Of a stretch of DNA of 64,000 bases, positions 63,050-64,000 are shown one piece after another. The translations under genes and the position numbers were made by a program. The stretch is from DATKCF01 sp035513345. Lineage in GTDB: Bacteria; Gemmatimonadota; Gemmatimonadetes; Longimicrobiales; RSA9. The stretch's first letter is position 1; each line of letters starts with the position of its first letter. The DNA lies in contig DATKCF010000039.1 in assembly GCA_035513345.1 (NCBI GenBank), positions 1 through 64,000 of the forward strand. The letters are read 5' to 3'. Below the pieces are notes generated by a model. That model was not told the origin of the DNA, did not search any database, and saw only the letters and a program-made list of their open reading frames with translations.

Positions 63050-64000
63050 GAGGCCACGTTCCGGGCGGTGTGCGCGCGGGTTGTGGAGCCGGGATCAAGG
63101 ACGGCCTGGTAGGCGAGTGCGAGCTGGCGGCCAACGGCGTCCCACGACAGGTGTCGTTCGAAGTGTTCGCGGGCGGCGATCGCGGATGCGTCGCGATCGA
63201 TCGTCGACGCGCGATCGAGACAGCCGACGAGCGCGTCAACATCGCCTGGCTTCCAGAGGAATCCGGCAGTTCCGACAATCGAGCGCAATGACGGGATATC
63301 GGTGACGATCGGCGTGACCCCGGCAGCGAGCGCTTCGATCACGGCGTAGCCGCTGCCCTCACGATGGCTGCCCTGGAGCAGGAAGTCGGACTCGCACAGC
63401 ATTCGCCATACTTCGGTCAGTGAACAGGGACCGAGAAGGTCGACGCGAGCGCGCAGGACCGGGTCACGTTCGATCTTCGTCCGCACGGCGGGCAGAAGCG
63501 GCGCATCCAGAAAGCACATGCGGAGTCGCGCGCCGGGGAACCGGTCGGCGACAGCAGCAAATCCGGAAAGCACCGTGAGCGGATCCTTGTTCCTGTCGAG
63601 GCGGCCGAGCCAGACGAAATGGACGGGGGTGCCGTTGCGCGGCGGCCTGCGGCAGGCTTCTCCGTGCAGGATGGACGCTTCGAGGACTTCGTGGACTGGC
63701 AGGTCGGGCACGAAGAGGCCGGCATCGAAGAACGGGTTGGCCTGGTCGGCGGCCGTGAACGCGACTGCGTCCAGACTGGCCATGTCGCGGCGCGCGGCGG
63801 GTCTGCGCCAGAGCCGCGGCACTCCGTCCGCATGGTCCTGCGCCATGAGGCGTGCGCCGTAGACGCGGTGCTTGAGCGCACGCGCGTGTCCGGGCAGGGA
63901 CAGGCCCTGCACGTGAATCAGGCGGGGGCGCAGGCGTTGCACGGTCCGGCCGATCGCGGTGCTGGATTCGGGTACCGGGCGGGAGCCGGGCGGTCCGCGG
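63046..64000 (-). CDS. GT4-family glycosyltransferase, N-terminus beyond the window
   Basis: At least 317 residues of a GT-B transferase are visible; the frame stays open to the window edge, so the true start is outside (a GTG at 63942 lies inside the coding region). Visible parts: acceptor-domain HVQGLSLPGHARALKHRVYG, linker VHFVWLGRLDRNKDPLTVLSGFAAVADRFPG, and the donor motif HREGSGYAVIEALAAGVTPIVTDIPSLR (Glu-x7-Glu type). It forms an operon with the next glycosyltransferase and suggests the edge of a capsule, exopolysaccharide or O-antigen locus. Confidence 0.87.
   Translation of the reverse strand, partial: RGPPGSRPVPESSTAIGRTVQRLRPRLIHVQGLSLPGHARALKHRVYGARLMAQDHADGVPRLWRRPAARRDMASLDAVAFTAADQANPFFDAGLFVPDLPVHEVLEASILHGEACRRPPRNGTPVHFVWLGRLDRNKDPLTVLSGFAAVADRFPGARLRMCFLDAPLLPAVRTKIERDPVLRARVDLLGPCSLTEVWRMLCESDFLLQGSHREGSGYAVIEALAAGVTPIVTDIPSLRSIVGTAGFLWKPGDVDALVGCLDRASTIDRDASAIAAREHFERHLSWDAVGRQLALAYQAVLDPGSTTRAHTARNVAS

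Overview
The window is GC-rich (about 65% by eye), densely coded and bacterial. The gene families point to Gemmatimonadota or a close relative. The clues are a PadR regulator paired with a MacB-like 'ADOP' permease, a large ExbB/ExbD/ExbD/TonB operon, a type-2 isoleucyl-tRNA synthetase, DUF4388/TPR proteins beside an MglA GTPase, and many TGATG, ATGA or GTGA start/stop overlaps. The phylum is an inference from content; no rRNA or tRNA gene is visible.

Layout. 1-7 kb: a truncated ADOP permease and its PadR regulator with a three-box operator, an orphan molybdopterin oxidoreductase, then an IS110/IS1111-type insertion sequence lying among REP-like repeats. 7-14.7 kb: Hsp20 behind a sigma-54-like promoter and in front of a strong terminator, a Rieske/FAD reductase, alpha-glucan phosphorylase, Glu/Leu-type dehydrogenase, a YdjM-like membrane protein and a small zinc-ribbon protein. 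14.7-23.6 kb (minus strand): a complete tripartite efflux operon in the order adaptor, TolC, RND, RND. 24-29 kb: a histone-H1-like repeat protein, an HD protein, an iodotyrosine-deiodinase-like flavoprotein, an MBL-fold lipoprotein, a hypothetical protein and a glycerophosphodiesterase.

28.9-44.9 kb is housekeeping on the plus strand: tilS-hpt-ftsH-folP-cdaA, then exbB-exbD-exbD-tonB with a good sigma-70 promoter, then yggS-divIVA-punA-ileS-lspA-rluD, nearly all translationally coupled. The IleRS carries GIHH in place of the HIGH motif.

44.9-60.5 kb is the most distinctive region: one apparent operon of fifteen genes, cheW-cheY-cheA-cheC-TPR-DUF4388/TPR-TPR/roadblock-roadblock-roadblock-mglA-DnaA-like double ATPase-DUF4388/TPR-cheR-cheD-cheB. 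It fuses a chemosensory pathway to an MglA/roadblock polarity switch. It also includes a DnaA-type AAA+ protein that lacks the DNA-binding domain and carries a second, degenerate P-loop module. CheB has a receiver without its phospho-acceptor. No chemoreceptor or flagellar gene is present. I take this as a surface-motility or polarity system, or some other non-flagellar output, and as the best candidate here for a poorly described system.

60.5-64 kb: a membrane-anchored HExxH peptidase, a small membrane protein, and two minus-strand glycosyltransferases, the last running off the window end.
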